64,000 bases of DNA. It comes from Afipia sp. Its GTDB lineage: Bacteria > Pseudomonadota > Alphaproteobacteria > Rhizobiales > Xanthobacteraceae. Every line of letters starts with the position of its first letter. Position 1 is the stretch's first letter. This document shows positions 20,360 through 29,662 of the stretch, piece after piece. The stretch is from the NCBI GenBank assembly GCA_024508675.1, contig JANINQ010000001.1:186001-250000 (forward strand), written 5' to 3'. Below the pieces are notes generated by a model. That model did no database searches. It was given only the letters and a program-made list of their open reading frames with translations, and had not been told where the DNA came from. Made by a program: the position numbers and the translations under genes.

Positions 20360-22255
20360 ATGAGCACGTCCAATATCAAGTTCAGGACCGGTTCGAAGGA
20401 ATCGCCGACGGAGCCGTTCAAGCGCGCGGTGACGTCGGCTCTCCGCGCAATTGCCAAGCAGCCTGAGCTTGAAGTGACGTTCGCGGCGGAGCGTCCGGGC
20501 CTCTCGCCTGGCAAGGCGCGGCTGCCGGAACCGGCGCGCAAGCTGACCCGCAAGGATGCGGCGATCGTGCGTGGACATGCCGATTCCATCGCGCTCCGCA
20601 TCGCCTGTCACGATCCAAAGGTGCATCGCAAGCTGGTGCCGGGCAATCCGCAGGCGCGAGGCGTGTTCGATGCCGTTGAGCAGGCGCGTGTCGAGGCGAT
20701 CGGCTCCAAGCGCATGAGCGGTGTCGCCAAGAACCTGACGGCGATGCTCGATGACCATTTTCATCGCGGCAAGTACGACGAGATCACCGACCGTGCCGAC
20801 GCGCCGCTGGCGGATGCGCTGGCGATGATGGTGCGTGAACGGTTGACCGGCCTCGCGCCGCCACAGGCCGCACGCAAAATGGTCGATCTCTGGCGGCCGA
20901 TCCTCGAAGACAAGATCGGCGCGCGCCTCGATCGCTTGAAGGAATTCACCGAGGACCAGTCGCGCTTCGGCGACGTGGTTCACGATTTGCTGGACGCGCT
21001 TGAACTCGGCGACGAAACCAACGCCGATCAGGACGAGGACGACAATCAGGACGAGAACCGCGAGGGCGAGAAGGACCAGTCCGGTGCGGACGGCTCGCCC
21101 GACAGCGAAGCCGCCGAGGAGATGAGCGCCGACCAGTCGCAGTCCTCCACCGAGGAAATGTCGGAGAATGCGATGGAAAGCGCGCAGGCTTCTGCCAGCG
21201 ATGCTTTCGACGACAACGAGATGGGCGAGGACGAGACGCCGGGCGAGGCGCATCGGCCGCCGGGCCGCGGCGGCAACGAGCCGCGTGGGCCGGAATATCA
21301 CGCCTTCGCGCCGAAGTTCGACGAGGTCGTTTCGGCCGAAGACCTCTGCGAACACGATGAACTGGAACGCCTGCGCAGCTATCTCGACAAGCAGCTCGCG
21401 CATTTGCAGCACATCGTCGCGCGGCTCGCCAATCGCCTGCAGCGCAAATTGATGGCGCAGCAGAATCGCGCCTGGGACTTCGATCTCGAGGAAGGCATTC
21501 TCGATCCGGCGCGGTTGTCGCGCGTCGTCACCGATCCGTTCCATCCGCTCTCGTTCATGCACGAGAAGGAAGCGACCTTCCGCGACACGGTGGTGACGCT
21601 GTTGCTCGACAATTCCGGCTCGATGCGTGGGCGCCCCATCACGGTGGCGGCGACCTGTGCCGACATTCTGGCGCGCACGCTGGAGCGTTGCGGCGTCAAG
21701 GTCGAGATTCTCGGCTTCACCACGCGGGCGTGGAAGGGCGGGCAATCGCGCGAGGCGTGGCTCGCCGCCGGCAAGCCGGCCAATCCGGGCCGCCTCAACG
21801 ATCTGCGCCACATCATCTACAAGTCGGCGGACGCGCCATGGCGGCGCGCGCGCAAGAATCTTGGCCTGATGATGCGCGAAGGCCTGCTCAAGGAAAACAT
21901 CGATGGCGAGGCGCTCGACTGGGCGCACAAGCGGCTGCTCGGGCGCTCCGAACAGCGCAAGATCCTGATGATGATCTCGGACGGTGCGCCGGTCGATGAT
22001 TCAACGCTGTCGGTCAATCCGGGCAATTATCTCGAACGGCACCTGCGGCATATCATCGAGGAAATCGAGACCCGCTCGCCGGTCGAACTGATCGCCATCG
22101 GCATCGGCCATGACGTGACGCGCTATTATCGCCGTGCGGTGACCATTGTGGATGCGGAAGAACTCGGCGGCGCGATCACGGAAAAGCTGGCCGAGCTTTT
22201 CACCGAAACGCATACCGAAGCTCCGACGCCTCGCCGCCGCAGACTTCATTCCTGA
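20360..22255 (+). CDS. cobT: Cobaltochelatase subunit CobT
   Basis: A 631-residue partner of CobS in the cobaltochelatase ATPase complex. The N-terminal part (to about residue 215) is the CobT-specific domain. Residues ~215-305 are a strongly acidic, probably disordered linker rich in Asp, Glu and Gln. The C-terminus is a von Willebrand A domain with the MIDAS motif D417-N-S-G-S in [14 protein letters not shown], which binds Mg2+. Length is typical. The start has GGAGG and AAAGG just upstream, partly within the intercistronic hairpin. Confidence 0.96.
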   Translation: MSTSNIKFRTGSKESPTEPFKRAVTSALRAIAKQPELEVTFAAERPGLSPGKARLPEPARKLTRKDAAIVRGHADSIALRIACHDPKVHRKLVPGNPQARGVFDAVEQARVEAIGSKRMSGVAKNLTAMLDDHFHRGKYDEITDRADAPLADALAMMVRERLTGLAPPQAARKMVDLWRPILEDKIGARLDRLKEFTEDQSRFGDVVHDLLDALELGDETNADQDEDDNQDENREGEKDQSGADGSPDSEAAEEMSADQSQSSTEEMSENAMESAQASASDAFDDNEMGEDETPGEAHRPPGRGGNEPRGPEYHAFAPKFDEVVSAEDLCEHDELERLRSYLDKQLAHLQHIVARLANRLQRKLMAQQNRAWDFDLEEGILDPARLSRVVTDPFHPLSFMHEKEATFRDTVVTLLLDNSGSMRGRPITVAATCADILARTLERCGVKVEILGFTTRAWKGGQSREAWLAAGKPANPGRLNDLRHIIYKSADAPWRRARKNLGLMMREGLLKENIDGEALDWAHKRLLGRSEQRKILMMISDGAPVDDSTLSVNPGNYLERHLRHIIEEIETRSPVELIAIGIGHDVTRYYRRAVTIVDAEELGGAITEKLAELFTETHTEAPTPRRRRLHS

Positions 22256-22259
22256 ACCC

Positions 22260-23291
22260 ATGACCACAGAGATCAGCCGCCGGCGGCTTCTGCAGGGCGC
22301 TGCCGCTGCGCTGCCGGTTGGCATGGCCGGCTTGAGTGTACGCTCCGCCGCCGCGCAGACGGCGCCGGCGGCTGTGGATGTGAAGTCGCGGCCGATCGAG
22401 TCGTTCGATCCGCGCGATCCAAGCCATGTTCGCTATGGTGCGCTGGAGTTTCGTAGCGGCTTGATTCTCACATCGCCCTTTCGCGGCTTCGGCGGGTTGT
22501 CGGGCTTGCGCCTCGACAAGAAAGGCGAGCAGTTCATCGCCATCAGCGACAAGGGCCAGTGGTTTACCGGGCGCATCGCCTATCGCGGCAAGCGTCTTGC
22601 GGGCCTTGCCGATGTGAAGTCGGCGCCGATGCTGGACAGCGACGGCAAGAAGATCACCTCGCGCGGATGGTTCGACAGCGAGTCGCTCGCGCTCGACGGC
22701 TCACAGGTTTACGTCGGTTTCGAGCGGGTCAATCAGATCGTGCGGTTCGATTTCGCCAAGGGCGGCATCCGTTCACGCGGCGAGGCGCTGCCGCTGCCGC
22801 CCGAGATCGGCAAGCTGCCCTTCAACAAGGGGCTCGAGGCGCTTGTGGCCGTGCCGAAGGGGCAACCGCTTGCGGGGACGCTGATTGCGATTTCCGAGCG
22901 CGGGCTCGATCCGTCGGGCAACATCCTGTGCTTTCTGATCGGCGGGCCGTCACCGGGTCAGTTCACTGCGAAGCGCACTGGCAATTACGACATCAGCGAC
23001 GCGGTCCTGCTGCCATCGGGCGATCTGCTGCTGCTGGAACGCAAGTTCTCGCTGCTGGAAGGCGTCGGCATCCGCATCCGGCGGATTGCGATAGCGTCCA
23101 TCGTTCCGAATGCGGTGATCGACGGGCCGACGATCTTCGAGGTCGATCTCGGCTATGAGATCGACAACATGGAGGGCATCGATGTGCATGTCACCCAGGA
23201 CGGCGAGACCGTGCTGACCATGGTGTCCGATGATAATTTCTCGATGATCCAGCGCACACTGCTGCTGCAATTCACGCTCGTCGATCCATAA
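22260..23291 (+). CDS. Exported esterase-like/phytase-like beta-propeller protein, Tat substrate
   Basis: A 343-residue exported protein of the esterase-like activity of phytase family. Residues 1-35 form a twin-arginine signal (SRRRLLQGAAAALP, cleavage near SAAAQ). The rest shows repeated beta-propeller-like blocks (FGGLSGLRLDKKGEQFIAISDKGQW, RGWFDSESLALDG, NKGLEALVAVPKG, YEIDNMEGIDVH). The ATG at 22260 lies four bases after the cobT stop, so it is co-transcribed with cobST although no link to B12 is known. The transcript ends at the terminator at 23294. Confidence 0.85.
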   Translation: MTTEISRRRLLQGAAAALPVGMAGLSVRSAAAQTAPAAVDVKSRPIESFDPRDPSHVRYGALEFRSGLILTSPFRGFGGLSGLRLDKKGEQFIAISDKGQWFTGRIAYRGKRLAGLADVKSAPMLDSDGKKITSRGWFDSESLALDGSQVYVGFERVNQIVRFDFAKGGIRSRGEALPLPPEIGKLPFNKGLEALVAVPKGQPLAGTLIAISERGLDPSGNILCFLIGGPSPGQFTAKRTGNYDISDAVLLPSGDLLLLERKFSLLEGVGIRIRRIAIASIVPNAVIDGPTIFEVDLGYEIDNMEGIDVHVTQDGETVLTMVSDDNFSMIQRTLLLQFTLVDP

Positions 23292-23293
23292 AC

Positions 23294-23322
23294 AAAAAAG
23301 CCGGGCTTTCGCCCGGCTTTTT
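23294..23322. terminator. Bidirectional rho-independent terminator
   Basis: An A-run, the stem GCCGGGC/GCCCGGC with a TTTC loop, then a T-run. It lies between the convergent phytase-like gene (+) and rpmB (-), and has the correct U-tract on both strands. Confidence 0.93.
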
Positions 23323-23348
23323 CGAAATCATCAATGCGGATCGATGGA

Positions 23349-23642
23349 TCAGCTTGCAGCAGCAAGCTTCTTCTTTTCGATCTGGCGCTTCAGTTCAACG
23401 GCCTTCGGCGACAGGTCGCCGGCATTGGCCTTGAGCAGGAAGGCGTCGAGGCCGCCGTTGTGATCGACCGACTTCAGCGCGTTGGTGGAGACGCGCAGGC
23501 GCACGTTGCGGCCCAGCGTTTCCGAGATCAGGGTGACGTTGCACAGGTTCGGCAGGAACCGGCGCTTGGTCTTGTGGTTCGAGTGGCTGACCTTGTGGCC
23601 AACCTGAGGGCCCTTGGCCGTCAATTCGCAGCGCCGAGACAT
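23349..23642 (-). CDS. rpmB: 50S ribosomal protein L28
   Basis: A 97-residue large-subunit ribosomal protein. The start [27 protein letters not shown], quoted in part ([19 protein letters not shown]), is diagnostic of bacterial L28, and [21 protein letters not shown] follows. The gene is a single transcription unit, as usual, ending at the shared terminator at 23294-23322. The single N-terminal cysteine, C5, does not complete a zinc site, so this is the non-zinc (C-minus) paralogue type. Confidence 0.98.
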   Translation of the reverse strand: MSRRCELTAKGPQVGHKVSHSNHKTKRRFLPNLCNVTLISETLGRNVRLRVSTNALKSVDHNGGLDAFLLKANAGDLSPKAVELKRQIEKKKLAAAS

Positions 23643-24001
23643 GGCGAAAATCCTTGTATCGCCCCGGACCGCCCAAAGGGGTCACGTGGGGGTTTGAAAC
23701 CGTCCATTTCAGGAACGGCGGAGCTATAAGGGGCAAGCCGCCCAGCGTCAAGGTTCAGGGGCGATTTCAGCCATTTATCTGCGTGGCCGGAGGTGAGCCC
23801 ATGCCTGCCAAAATGACAATTTTCCCCGTCAAACCAGTGGTTTCCTAACATATAATCGACGTATTCCCCGACCAGACAGGGTGCTACAGGCTTTCGATCA
23901 TGACTTTCGCGGCCTTTGCGGGATAAATCCTCCCGCCGACGCCGTGCCCGGTGGCACCGGTTCATCGCCGGTCATTGCGCAACAGGATTTTGTCGGTGGA
24001 T
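23643..24001. promoter_or_regulatory. Divergent intergenic region between rpmB and the DUF3108 gene
   Basis: No gene is supported in these 359 bases. Several short open frames on either strand have no recognisable protein features. It must hold the rpmB promoter (leftward) and the promoter of the exported DUF3108 gene (rightward), but I cannot assign convincing -35/-10 pairs. Confidence 0.3.
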
Positions 24002-24856
24002 ATGCCCCGGTTCCCGGAATTGACCTCGAAAAGCGTCTGGATCGCCTCCGCGGGGCTCTGCCTCACGGTTTGTGCGTTTTTGGCGGCAACTGCGGGGACG
24101 GCCAGCGCCCAGGGGCGGCTGGATGCCAAGTACGAGGCCTCGCTGGCGGGTCTGCCGATCGGCAAGGGGGCCTGGATTGTCGATATTGCGGACGATCAGT
24201 ATTCGGCGGCGGTCAGCGGCGCCACCACAGGCCTGATGAAGTCGATCGGCGGCGGCAACGGCACGGGAACCGCGCAGGGCCGCATCGCCACGGGTCAGTT
24301 TTCGCCGTTGAGTTATGTGTCCACCATCAACTACGGCAAGAAAGCCGAGGTCATCCGCATCGCGCTCGGTGGCGGCAATGTGAAGGATTCCGCGATCGAA
24401 CCGGAACCGCCGGAAACGCCGGGCCGTATTCCGGTCACCGAAGCACACCGGCGCAATGTTCTCGATCCGATGACGGGCGCGCTGGTGAAGGTCGCCGGCA
24501 CCGGCGACCCGGTTGGCCCAGAGGCCTGCCGCAAGACGCTGCCGGTGTTCGACGGGCGGATGCGTTACGATCTGCGTCTCGAATACAAGCGCATGGAGAA
24601 CGTGAAGGCCGAGAAGGGCTATCACGGCCCTGTTGTGGTTTGCGCGGTCTATTTCACGCCGATCGCGGGTTATGTCCCGGATCGCGTGTCGATCAAATAT
24701 GTCGCGGCCCAGCGCAACATGGAAATCTGGTTTGCGCCGATCGCAGGCACGCGTGTGCTTGCGCCTTACAGGATCACCATTCCCACGCCGCTCGGCACCG
24801 GCATGATCGAAGCCACGGAATTCGTCTCGGTGCAGAAGACCGCCAAGACAAATTGA
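24002..24856 (+). CDS. Exported DUF3108 domain protein
   Basis: A 284-residue protein starting MPRFPELTSKSVWIASAG. Residues ~10-37 are a signal peptide cleaved near TASAQ, so it is periplasmic or outer-membrane facing. The mature part matches the DUF3108 pattern: a lipocalin-like barrel start (LDAKYEASLAGLPIGKGAW) and the CAVYFTPIAGYVPDR block. The family has no proven function. The ATG at 24002 is preferred over GTG 23996 because GGTGGA sits immediately upstream. A 14-base tandem duplication (CAAGACAAATTGAG) overlaps the stop codon. Confidence 0.82.
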   Translation: MPRFPELTSKSVWIASAGLCLTVCAFLAATAGTASAQGRLDAKYEASLAGLPIGKGAWIVDIADDQYSAAVSGATTGLMKSIGGGNGTGTAQGRIATGQFSPLSYVSTINYGKKAEVIRIALGGGNVKDSAIEPEPPETPGRIPVTEAHRRNVLDPMTGALVKVAGTGDPVGPEACRKTLPVFDGRMRYDLRLEYKRMENVKAEKGYHGPVVVCAVYFTPIAGYVPDRVSIKYVAAQRNMEIWFAPIAGTRVLAPYRITIPTPLGTGMIEATEFVSVQKTAKTN

Positions 24857-25227
24857 GCAAGACAAATTGAGCGAGACGAGCTGACCGCGCGTCAGCCGAG
24901 GACCGGGGAGCCGATTCCGGAACGAATCCGCCCATGAATCGTGTTGACTCTCCGGCCAATCCGATTCGACTCCGGCTTTAACGATTCAACCCCTTTGAGC
25001 AGTATGCGCGGAGCAACTTCAAACCCCATATGGTATTGTTGAGCAGCCTGTTGTGCGACATGTTGAGGTCATCAAAGCCATCACGCCGAGAGTCAGCGAT
25101 TCGGGCCTCTTTCGTTCCTTAACCGTTCCAAATGTTAAATTGCAGCGTGAAAAGCGTTGCATTGTGAGACACTTCCAGAATCCTGCTGCGGCGTCCGCGT
25201 CGTGTGCGTCATGCGGACCTTGTGATA
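24857..25227 (+). other. Intergenic region upstream of the Suv3-like helicase gene
   Basis: No gene is supported here. The left end repeats the last bases of the DUF3108 gene as an imperfect tandem duplication. An inverted repeat TTAAC (25119-25123) / GTTAA (25134-25138) lies about 90 bases before the helicase start and may be regulatory. The exact start of the helicase gene (25204 or 25228) is unresolved. Confidence 0.3.
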
Positions 25228-28200
25228 ATGCCTCTGTCGTCTTCTGCCCCGCTGTTCTCCAACGATCGCGCGCCCGGCGCCGGTGTTACGGCGGTGCTCG
25301 GCCCGACCAACACGGGCAAAACCCATCTCGCCATCGAGCGGATGCTGTCGCATTCGTCCGGCATCATCGGCCTGCCGCTGCGCCTTCTGGCGCGCGAGGT
25401 CTACAACAAGATCGCAGCAAGGGCCGGTGCCGACGCGGTTGCGCTGATCACCGGCGAGGAGAAGATCAAGCCGCCGCGTGCGCGCTACTGGGTCTCGACT
25501 GTTGAGGCGATGCCGCGCGATCTCGATGTATCGTTTCTCGCGGTGGATGAAATCCAGATCGCAGCCGATCTCGAGCGTGGTCATGTTTTCACCGACAGAA
25601 TCCTGAACCGGCGCGGGCGCGATGAGACGTTGCTGCTGGGTGCGGCGACCATGCGTCCGATCATCGAACGCCTGTTGCCCGGCGCCAACATCGTGACACG
25701 GCCGCGGCTGTCGCAGCTAGAGTTCGTGGGCGACCGCAAGATCACGCGTCAGCCTAGGCGCACCGCGATTGTCGCGTTCTCGGCGGATGAAGTTTATGCC
25801 ATCGCCGAGCTGATCCGCCGCCAGCATGGCGGCGCGGCTGTGGTGCTGGGCTCATTGTCGCCGCGCACGCGCAATGCGCAGGTGGACATGTTCCAGTCCG
25901 GCGATGTCGATTATCTCGTCGCCACCGATGCTGTCGGCATGGGTCTCAATCTCGACGTCGATCATGTGGCCTTTGCGTCCGACCGCAAATACGACGGCTA
26001 TCAGTTCCGCCGTCTGACCCCTGCGGAGTTCGCCCAGATCGCGGGCCGCGCCGGACGCGCCACGCGCGATGGCACCTTCGGAACCACGGGCCGCTGCGCG
26101 CCGTTCGAGCCCGAACTGGTCAATGCGCTGCAGAACCACACCTTCGACAGCGTGAAGATGCTGCAATGGCGGAATGCGCGGCTGGATTTCTCTTCGCTGG
26201 GCGCGCTTCAGGTTTCGCTCGCGCTGGTGCCGAACCATGAGGCATTGACCCGCGCGCCGGTCGCCGAGGACATCCGCGTGCTCGACCACGCCGCGCGGGA
26301 CGAGGATGTCCGCGATATGGCCAAAGGCGCAGCCGCCGTGGAACGGCTCTGGGAAGCCTGCCAGATTCCGGATTATCGCAAGCTCTCGCCCGCCGCTCAT
26401 GCCGAGCTTGTCACCACGTTGTACGGGTTTCTGATGCGCAAGGGCCGGATTCCGGACAACTGGTTCGAGGCCCAGATCGCGCAAACCGACCGCACCGACG
26501 GCGATATCGACACATTATCGGCCCGGATTGCCCAGATCCGGACCTGGACATTCGCGGCAAATCGTCCCGATTGGCTGGTGGACCCCGAGCGCTGGCAGGG
26601 AATTGCCCGCGCGGTCGAGGATAAATTGTCGGATGCCCTGCATGAACGGCTAACTGAGCGTTTCGTTGATCGCCGGACCAGTGTATTGATGCGGCGCTTG
26701 CGGGAAAACACGATGCTGAACACTGAGATTGGAAAGACCGGCGAAGTGATCGTAGAGGGCCATACCATTGGCCGTCTCGACGGATTCATGTTCGCGCCGG
26801 AATCGGCCGAGGCGGGATCGGATGCGAAGGCCTTGCAGGCCGCCGCACTAAAGGCGCTGGCGGGCGAGATCGATGCGCGCGCCGAAAAGCTTTCGAATGC
26901 GGGCGACGATCAGTTCGTGCTGGCCTCCGACGGAACGCTGCGCTGGACCGGCGACGCGGTCGCAAAGCTTGTTGCTGCCGACGACGTGCTGCATCCCCGC
27001 ATCCGCATCATCGCCGACGAGCGCCTCACCGGGCCGTCGCGTGAGGCCGTGCAGAATCGCCTCGACCTCTGGCTCAAGACGCATATCGAGAAAATTCTCG
27101 GCCCGATGTTCGAACTCTCGAAGGCCGAGGACATCACCGGCATCGCGCGCGGCATCGCCTTCCAGTTGACCGAGGCGCTTGGCGTGCTGGAGCGCACGAA
27201 GATCGCCGCCGAGATGAAGGATCTCGATCAGCCGTCGCGCGCGTCGCTGCGCAAGTACGGCGTGCGGTTCGGGGCCTATCATATTTTCTTCCCGGCGCTG
27301 CTGAAGCCCGCGGCCCGTGGTCTCGCCTCGCTGCTGATGGCGCTGAAGAACGACAACACCGACTGGTCGGCGCTGACAGGTGCGCAGCATCTGGCGTCGA
27401 GCGGACGCACATCGTTCCCCGCCGACAAGGCGCTCAATCAGGACACCTATCGCACGCTCGGCTACAAGCTCTGCGGCGACCGCGCGGTGCGCGTCGATAT
27501 TCTGGAGCGCCTTGCGGATCTCATTCGTCCGGCGCTGGCCTGGCGTTCAGGCTCGCCCGGCGAGAAGCCGGCGGGCGCGTTCGATGGCCGCTCCTTTGTC
27601 GTGACGCAGGCGATGACCTCGCTGACCGGCTCCGCCGGTGAGGATTTTGCGGCGGTACTGCGTGCGCTCGGCTATCGCATGGAGAAGCGTCCGCCGCTGC
27701 CGGTCGAGACTGCTCCGCCTGCTTTCACCGAGACGCAGGCCGACATCGCTGCTGGAGCCGAGCCCGCTGCAACTGATGCAGACGCTGCACCGGAGACGAT
27801 TGCTGCGTCACCGGACGCTGCGGCAGCAGATGCCGCTGCTGACGTGACGGGCGATGCGGCTGCTCCCGTTGAGACTGCCGCGGCTGAAACGACAGCCGCG
27901 CGGCTGCCGGACGTTGAATTCGCGCCAGTGGAAGTCACCGCGCCTGTCATTGAAGCGGTGACGATTGAATCCACAGCGGAGCCTGTTGCTGCCGCCGAAG
28001 CTGTCATCGCTGAGGCTGCGGCCCCCGAAACAGAAGCTGCGCCGGCAGAGCCTGTTCTGGTGGAAGTCTGGCGGCCGGGCGGGCGTTCCGAGGATCGCCG
28101 TCCGCGCCATGATCGCAGCCGTTACAAGGGACCGGACAAATCCGCTGCGGCAGAAGGTGAAGCCGCCGCCGACGGTGAGAAGCGCGAGCGCCACGGCCGT

Positions 28201-28539
28201 CATCGCCGCGACCGTAACAACGAACATCGTCGTCCACGTGGCGATGCGCCTGCTGCCGACGCCGGCGCGGACGCACAGGCGCGTCCGCAGCGTGACGACA
28301 AGGGCGGACGTCCGCAGCGCGATCACTTCAAGAACAAGGATCGCAATCAGGACCGCGGCAAGGGCCAGTTCGACAAGCGCGGCCGCGATGGCCGCCGGGA
28401 CGACCGCGGCGGTGGCTCGCACCGCACCTACGCGACCAGCGCTGCGCCGCGGGATCGTGATCGTCCCGCCGATCCGAACTCCCCATTTGCCAAGCTGGCA
28501 GCGCTCAAGGATCAGCTTTCAGGAAGCCGTAAGGACTGA
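25228..28539 (+). CDS. Suv3-like DExH RNA helicase with long disordered R/D-rich tail
   Basis: A protein of about 1,103 residues, related to mitochondrial Suv3 helicases of the RNA degradosome. Walker A is GPTNTGKT (residues 25-32), the DExH-type box is VDEIQIA, and motif VI is QIAGRAGRATRDG. Residues to ~820 form the helicase and C-terminal domains. After that come an acidic Ala/Glu region and then an Arg/Asp/Lys/Gly-rich tail (such as RDGRRDDRGGGSHR), a likely RNA-binding disordered arm. The start MPLSSSAPLF was preferred; an ATG eight codons earlier is possible. It heads the helicase/S4/fdxA/carD row typical of alphaproteobacteria. Confidence 0.92.
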   Translation: MPLSSSAPLFSNDRAPGAGVTAVLGPTNTGKTHLAIERMLSHSSGIIGLPLRLLAREVYNKIAARAGADAVALITGEEKIKPPRARYWVSTVEAMPRDLDVSFLAVDEIQIAADLERGHVFTDRILNRRGRDETLLLGAATMRPIIERLLPGANIVTRPRLSQLEFVGDRKITRQPRRTAIVAFSADEVYAIAELIRRQHGGAAVVLGSLSPRTRNAQVDMFQSGDVDYLVATDAVGMGLNLDVDHVAFASDRKYDGYQFRRLTPAEFAQIAGRAGRATRDGTFGTTGRCAPFEPELVNALQNHTFDSVKMLQWRNARLDFSSLGALQVSLALVPNHEALTRAPVAEDIRVLDHAARDEDVRDMAKGAAAVERLWEACQIPDYRKLSPAAHAELVTTLYGFLMRKGRIPDNWFEAQIAQTDRTDGDIDTLSARIAQIRTWTFAANRPDWLVDPERWQGIARAVEDKLSDALHERLTERFVDRRTSVLMRRLRENTMLNTEIGKTGEVIVEGHTIGRLDGFMFAPESAEAGSDAKALQAAALKALAGEIDARAEKLSNAGDDQFVLASDGTLRWTGDAVAKLVAADDVLHPRIRIIADERLTGPSREAVQNRLDLWLKTHIEKILGPMFELSKAEDITGIARGIAFQLTEALGVLERTKIAAEMKDLDQPSRASLRKYGVRFGAYHIFFPALLKPAARGLASLLMALKNDNTDWSALTGAQHLASSGRTSFPADKALNQDTYRTLGYKLCGDRAVRVDILERLADLIRPALAWRSGSPGEKPAGAFDGRSFVVTQAMTSLTGSAGEDFAAVLRALGYRMEKRPPLPVETAPPAFTETQADIAAGAEPAATDADAAPETIAASPDAAAADAAADVTGDAAAPVETAAAETTAARLPDVEFAPVEVTAPVIEAVTIESTAEPVAAAEAVIAEAAAPETEAAPAEPVLVEVWRPGGRSEDRRPRHDRSRYKGPDKSAAAEGEAAADGEKRERHGRHRRDRNNEHRRPRGDAPAADAGADAQARPQRDDKGGRPQRDHFKNKDRNQDRGKGQFDKRGRDGRRDDRGGGSHRTYATSAAPRDRDRPADPNSPFAKLAALKDQLSGSRKD

Positions 28540-28553
28540 TCGGGACAGCGGTT

Positions 28554-28823
28554 TTGGACCGGCAACGCCTCGACAAGTGGCTGTGGCATGCGCGGGTGGT
28601 GAAAACCCGCGCCGATGCAGCGGCGCTTGTCACCAAGGGGCGTGTCCGGATTAACGGCGCACGGCAGACATCGCCCGGCCATGCAGTGAAAGCAGGCGAG
28701 GTCCTCACCATCGCGCTCGATGGCCGGGTGCGCATCCTCAAGATCACTGGATTTGCCGAGCGGCGCGGCGATTCTGCCGCTGCCCGAGCCATTTACGTTG
28801 ATTTGCAGTCAGTACCGGAATGA
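28554..28823 (+). CDS. S4 domain RNA-binding protein (Hsp15/HslR-like)
   Basis: An 89-residue S4-domain protein (QRLDKWLWHARVVKTRADA ... TKGRVRINGARQTSP). In E. coli, Hsp15 binds stalled 50S subunits carrying peptidyl-tRNA. This one is shorter, lacking the C-terminal basic extension. Translation appears to start with TTG at 28554; no in-frame ATG or GTG lies near the conserved N-terminus. It begins 14 bases after the helicase stop, so the two are surely co-transcribed and both act on RNA. Confidence 0.9.
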   Translation: MDRQRLDKWLWHARVVKTRADAAALVTKGRVRINGARQTSPGHAVKAGEVLTIALDGRVRILKITGFAERRGDSAAARAIYVDLQSVPE

Positions 28824-28917
28824 CGAATTGCCGGTCATCGTCCTCACGGCGTCCCTTGCGGCGGCGCACATCCTGCGCTACGCCAAGCCTGAAAATTGAG
28901 ACGTTCCGGAGCTTTGG

Positions 28918-29256
28918 ATGACTTACGTCGTCACCGAAAACTGCATCAAGTGCAAGTACATGGACTGCGTGGAAGTCTGTCCCGTGGATTGCTTCTACGA
29001 GGGCGAAAACATGCTGGTGATCCACCCGGACGAATGCATCGACTGCGGCGTCTGTGAGCCTGAGTGCCCTGCGGATGCGATCAAGCCGGATACAGAGCCC
29101 AATCTTGAGAAATGGCTTGAGGTGAACGCGGAGCACGCCAAGTCGTGGCCGAACATCACCCAGAAAAAGGATGCGCCTGCCGACGCCAAGGAATTCGACG
29201 GCGTTGAAGGCAAGTTCGATAAATATTTTTCTCCCAATCCGGGCTCTGGCGACTGA
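28918..29256 (+). CDS. fdxA: Seven-iron ferredoxin FdxA
   Basis: A 112-residue ferredoxin carrying one [3Fe-4S] and one [4Fe-4S] cluster. Cysteines are C9, C12, C17, C21, C25, C40, C43, C46 and C50. By analogy with Azotobacter FdI, C9, C17 and C50 bind the 3Fe cluster and C21, C40, C43 and C46 the 4Fe cluster. The C-terminal extension after the clusters ([19 protein letters not shown]) is typical of FdxA. Its electron partner is not known. It lies between the S4-domain gene and carD. Confidence 0.96.
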   Translation: MTYVVTENCIKCKYMDCVEVCPVDCFYEGENMLVIHPDECIDCGVCEPECPADAIKPDTEPNLEKWLEVNAEHAKSWPNITQKKDAPADAKEFDGVEGKFDKYFSPNPGSGD

Positions 29257-29379
29257 TTTCGACTGTCGGCGGCGTGCCGATATCGCCTGCCCGGCGCCAG
29301 ATTGCGGATAACTTTTAACCCTACCGGCGATGAATACCGTCCCCGGGGCCGCCTGAGGTGTGCCTGGGGTCATAAATCA

Positions 29380-29407
29380 TTGATTTTTGCGGGAAATGTG
29401 CTATTTT
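29380..29407 (+). promoter_or_regulatory. Candidate sigma-70-type promoter upstream of carD
   Basis: TTGATT at 29380-29385, a 16-base spacer, then TATTTT at 29402-29407. Transcription would start near 29414, which rules out the ATG at 29387 as a translation start and leaves a long leader before the ATG at 29663. The boxes are seen; use is inferred. The rest of 29257-29662 holds no separate gene, though the frame upstream of 29663 stays open and lysine-rich. Confidence 0.45.
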
Positions 29408-29662
29408 AGGCACATTCAAGAGCTGAACCCTGCTTTGCCCCGTTTTGGGTTCCGATGGGTTCCCGCGAAACAATTGAACAGGGGCGTGGCAGTTCCACGC
29501 GTAGGCGCTGTGTCAGACAAATTGCGTCATAAAAAGAACTCCAAGATAGCCGACAAGGGTTCCAAGGATAAGGGCACCAAGAGCGCGTCTGCGGCCAGCC
29601 GTAGCGCGTCAAAGAAGGATGCTCGCGCGTCCGCCACACCCTCAAAAAACAAAAGAAGCACA

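Noticed and set aside
20318-21928. A 536-codon minus-strand frame opposite cobT
   Set aside because: Arginine-rich shadow translation with no family resemblance. CobT's MIDAS and acidic linker prove the plus-strand reading.
23621-23965. A 114-codon minus-strand frame upstream of rpmB
   Set aside because: No protein features, overlaps the rpmB start and promoter region, and has no ribosome-binding site.
25119-25138. TTAAC...GTTAA inverted repeat as a CtrA site
   Set aside because: The spacing between the TTAA cores is 12, not the 7 expected for CtrA, so I do not call it.
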